15,983 nt of DNA, from contig NZ_BMPP01000036.1 of the NCBI RefSeq assembly GCF_014647655.1, positions 1 to 15,983 of the forward strand, written 5' to 3'. The notes under the pieces are model-generated. The model made no database searches. It worked only from the letters and a program-made list of their open reading frames with translations, and was not told the origin of the DNA. The position numbers and the translations under genes are program-made. Source of the DNA: Deinococcus malanensis. Lineage in GTDB: Bacteria > Deinococcota > Deinococci > Deinococcales > Deinococcaceae. Below, in pieces: positions 14,174-15,983 of this stretch; position 1 is the first letter of the stretch; each line of letters starts with the position of its first letter.

Positions 14174-14347
14174 ATGGCTCGCAGCCCCCGTCCACCGCAC
14201 ATCGTCCTGACTCCTGAGGAACGGCAACGCCTAACCGAACTCGTTCGACGGCGCAAAACCCCACGAAGCCTCGCCGCTCGCGCTCAACTGGTCCTGCTGA
14301 GTGCAGACCAACCGTTTACGCCACACGCAGATGGGAGGAAAGCATGA
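14174..14347 (+). pseudogene. IS630-family transposase N-terminal fragment
   Basis: ATG 14174 opens a 57-residue frame. The first 47 residues (MARSPRPPHIVLTPEERQRL, TELVRRRKTPRSLAARAQLVLLSADQP) match the start of IS630 transposases, whose typical opening is 'LT.EER..L..L.RRR.TP..LA.RA.IVLLAA'. After about 14313 the likeness ends; the frame runs ten more codons into the ribosome site and start codon of the hydrolase gene. All DDE catalytic parts are missing, so it is dead. A GAGGTG lies a few bases before the ATG. GGGTGTA about 30 bases upstream recalls the repeats at 275 and 320 and may be the element end. Confidence 0.72.
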
Positions 14348-15327
14348 GACAGGTTCTGAACAGGCTGGCGCTTACGTCCGCATTGTTCGCCGTGGCATGC
14401 GGAGGGACCATCGCCCAGTCGGCGGGGAAGCCGGCCATCGGCGTCGATTCCTGTGCGGCCGCGCGCCCTGATTTCGGCGGGGCGGCGACCGCTGCAGACC
14501 GGGCCCTGTTCACGTACGACGCCAACGCGCCTTTGAACCTGAAGAAGGCGGTCGAATCCACCACCAACGGCGTGGAGGTCAGCGCCATTTCCTTCGACAG
14601 TCCGGACGGTGGACGGGTCACGGGATTGCTGTTCGATCCCGTCGCGCGGTCCGGTACTCGCCCCGGCATTGTGCTCATGCACGGCGCGCAAGGCGGTGCG
14701 CGCGGGATGGCGGGTCAGGGACAGGGGCTGGCGGCGCACGGCGCAGTGGTGATTGCGATGGACGCCCCATTCGCTCGCCGCGGTGGACAGTGGCGCCAAT
14801 TTACCCCCGAAGATCGCGCTGGGCAGATCCAGCTGATGAAGGACCTGCACCGTGCCGTCGATGTGCTGCGCGCACGGCCCAACGTCGACGCGGCGCGCAT
14901 CGCCTACCTTGGCTTCAGTTACGGGGGCACGATGGGTGTGCAGTTCGTCGGTATCGAACGGCGGCTCAAGGCTGCGGTGCTCGTCGTCGCGGACGGGGGC
15001 CTCGTCTCGCACGAGACCGGGCCGGGAGATGTCCTGTTGGCTGGTCTGCCCTGCGCAACACGCGTCGCTTGGCTGCGGGCCATGACTCCCATTGAGCCGA
15101 TTCGGTTCATCCCGCACGCGTCGCCCACCCCGTTGCTGCTGCAGAACGGACGGACCGACACCCTCGTACCCGCGGCCGACGCGAAAGTGTTGCATAATGC
15201 CGCGCCTGCGCCGAAGACGATCCGCTGGTATGACGCTGGACACGGACTCAATCAACAGGCCCTGGTCGACAGGCACGAGTGGCTGCACGGGCAGATCGGT
15301 CTCGACCTTCTCAGACCACCAGGCTGA
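14344..15327 (+). CDS. Secreted dienelactone-hydrolase-like alpha/beta hydrolase
   Basis: This encodes 327 residues from ATG 14344, with GGAGG (14334-14338) five bases upstream. An N-terminal signal is clear: MRQVLNRLALTSALFAVAC, with Cys19 in a plausible lipobox, so it may be a lipoprotein; cleavage after AQS near residue 26 is the alternative. After a conserved 'CAAARPDFGGAATAADRALFTYDANAPLNLKKAVES' region comes the hydrolase: 'GIVLMHGAQGG' oxyanion loop, nucleophile S192 in 'YLGFSYGG', acid D272 in 'NGRTDTLVP' and H300 in 'YDAGHGLN'. This full triad predicts an active esterase or hydrolase outside the cytoplasm; the substrate is unknown. A truncated second copy follows 208 bases later. Confidence 0.88.
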   Translation: MRQVLNRLALTSALFAVACGGTIAQSAGKPAIGVDSCAAARPDFGGAATAADRALFTYDANAPLNLKKAVESTTNGVEVSAISFDSPDGGRVTGLLFDPVARSGTRPGIVLMHGAQGGARGMAGQGQGLAAHGAVVIAMDAPFARRGGQWRQFTPEDRAGQIQLMKDLHRAVDVLRARPNVDAARIAYLGFSYGGTMGVQFVGIERRLKAAVLVVADGGLVSHETGPGDVLLAGLPCATRVAWLRAMTPIEPIRFIPHASPTPLLLQNGRTDTLVPAADAKVLHNAAPAPKTIRWYDAGHGLNQQALVDRHEWLHGQIGLDLLRPPG

Positions 15328-15535
15328 TTCTCAGCTCAGGCGCCGTGCGTTCCGGCGTCCGTCCATGTTTGGGGATCGTGACGCGTGCGCTCGACGCCGG
15401 CCGGGATTACCGATCCGAGCGTGCGTGAGTCTCGGACCCCCGATCCGAGGGGTACGCCGGCCGCGCCAGCCGCCGCGCGAGCAGCGAACACACCCAGGCG
15501 GCCGCCGGTATGTCACTCTTTTCTGGAGGCTGCAA
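15328..15535. other. Spacer between the two hydrolase copies
   Basis: This GC-rich spacer has a small hairpin, CTCGGA (15431-15436) with TCCGAG (15444-15449), and the repeated word GATCCGAG. It ends with the ribosome site GGAGG (15525-15529) of the second copy. No gene is seen. Confidence 0.4.
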
Positions 15536-15859
15536 GTGAAATTGGTAAAGGCAATCATCGCTGCAAGTTCGGTGGCAATCAGCGGCGTGGCAGCAGGCTC
15601 GACGTATGTTGTCGCGACACTCCCGGACCGCCCACACGTGCGTGACTCCGTTCAGGTTCGCGTGCACGCCGATACGTGTACGGGCGCACGTCCCGATTTC
15701 GGGGGGGCGGCGACCGCAGCAGACCGAGCCCTGTTCGCGTACGACGTCGATGCACCACTGAATCTGAGGAAGACGGTCGAATCTACGAGCCATGGCATGG
15801 AGGTCAGCAGCATTTCCTTCAGCAGTCCGGACGGCGGCATCACCAATGGCGCACCCTGA
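15536..15859 (+). pseudogene. Truncated tandem paralogue of the secreted hydrolase
   Basis: GTG 15536 follows GGAGG by six bases and opens a signal-peptide-like start (MKLVKAIIAASSVAISGVAA). Residues about 47-100 parallel the neighbour: 'CTGARPDFGGAATAADRALFAYDVDAPLNLRKTVES' and 'GMEVSSISFSSPDGG'. The frame then stops (TGA 15857-15859) after 107 residues, where the intact copy continues 'GLLFDP' and on to its catalytic domain. None of the triad residues is present. Differences at many codons show an old duplication with separate evolution before the truncation. It could still be exported as a short protein made of the N-terminal region alone. Confidence 0.75.
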
Positions 15860-15983
15860 CCCTGATGCGCCACATCGCCTATTGATCACGGCGTAGGTTT
15901 GCACCCATCAGGTGTTGTGGGAGGTCTACATACCGGACACGTTGCCACGCGCCAGTCAGCTTCTCCTTCAAAGCCATCAAGGT
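15860..15983. other. Right edge of window, nothing identified
   Basis: The sequence after the truncated paralogue does not continue the hydrolase gene in any frame I could read. It may be the start of whatever element replaced the gene's 3' part, but the window ends before that can be seen. Confidence 0.3.

Noticed and set aside
14284..15288. 334-residue minus-strand frame opposite the hydrolase
   Set aside because: The plus strand has a full catalytic triad, signal peptide and ribosome site; the opposite frame is a composition artefact.
1..15983. CRISPR array, tRNA or rRNA genes
   Set aside because: No regularly spaced repeats and no recognisable tRNA or rRNA segments were seen on reading the window.

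Overview
The window looks like an accessory or fast-evolving segment of a high-GC bacterium, most likely a Deinococcus or close relative (inference). Supporting signs are strong G/C preference at third codon positions, several genes whose start codon sits exactly six bases after a TANNNT box (the leaderless layout known from Deinococcus), and the types of genes present. No rRNA, tRNA or CRISPR array was seen.

Left part (1-2900): a decayed IS630-type transposase scrap at the edge, then a plus-strand cluster. It holds a YciI-like protein overlapping a TetR-family regulator, with a 10-bp palindromic operator candidate in front, then a 44-aa ORF coupled to an NAD(P)-binding SDR-type protein, which is coupled in turn to a small four-helix membrane protein. 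Middle-left (3070-4985): a MarR/ArsR-like winged-helix regulator and an MFS efflux pump diverge from a 73-bp interval that is one large imperfect palindrome carrying two mirror-image leaderless promoters. From 4985 to 6750 there is a hairpin-rich stretch with a possible coding remnant, a secreted protein, a frameshifted unknown gene and a 40-nt perfect palindrome.

Centre (6750-9740): an unknown leaderless gene, a GAF-GAF-GGDEF diguanylate cyclase lacking the RxxD inhibitory site, and a convergent DUF6756-like protein. From 9858 to 11260 come broken genes: an OmpR-type response regulator with several lesions and no kinase beside it, a possible transposase scrap, and a serine hydrolase cut after its SxxK motif. 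An intact aldo/keto reductase with its own terminator follows, then a 5'-truncated ankyrin-repeat gene.

Right part (12880-15983): a minus-strand cluster of three tightly overlapping unknown genes, the last needing two single-base repairs and the first apparently lacking its 5' end. Then an IS630 transposase N-terminal fragment, an intact secreted dienelactone-hydrolase-like enzyme, and a tandem second copy of that gene cut off after about 107 codons.

Taken together, intact regulator/effector modules are interleaved with IS scars and broken genes. Several breaks look like loss of one G/C from a short homopolymer, so either this is a decaying region or the assembly has homopolymer errors; reads would tell. 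The strongest candidates for something undescribed are the three-gene cluster at 12880-14093 and the mirror-image promoter at 4293-4365.
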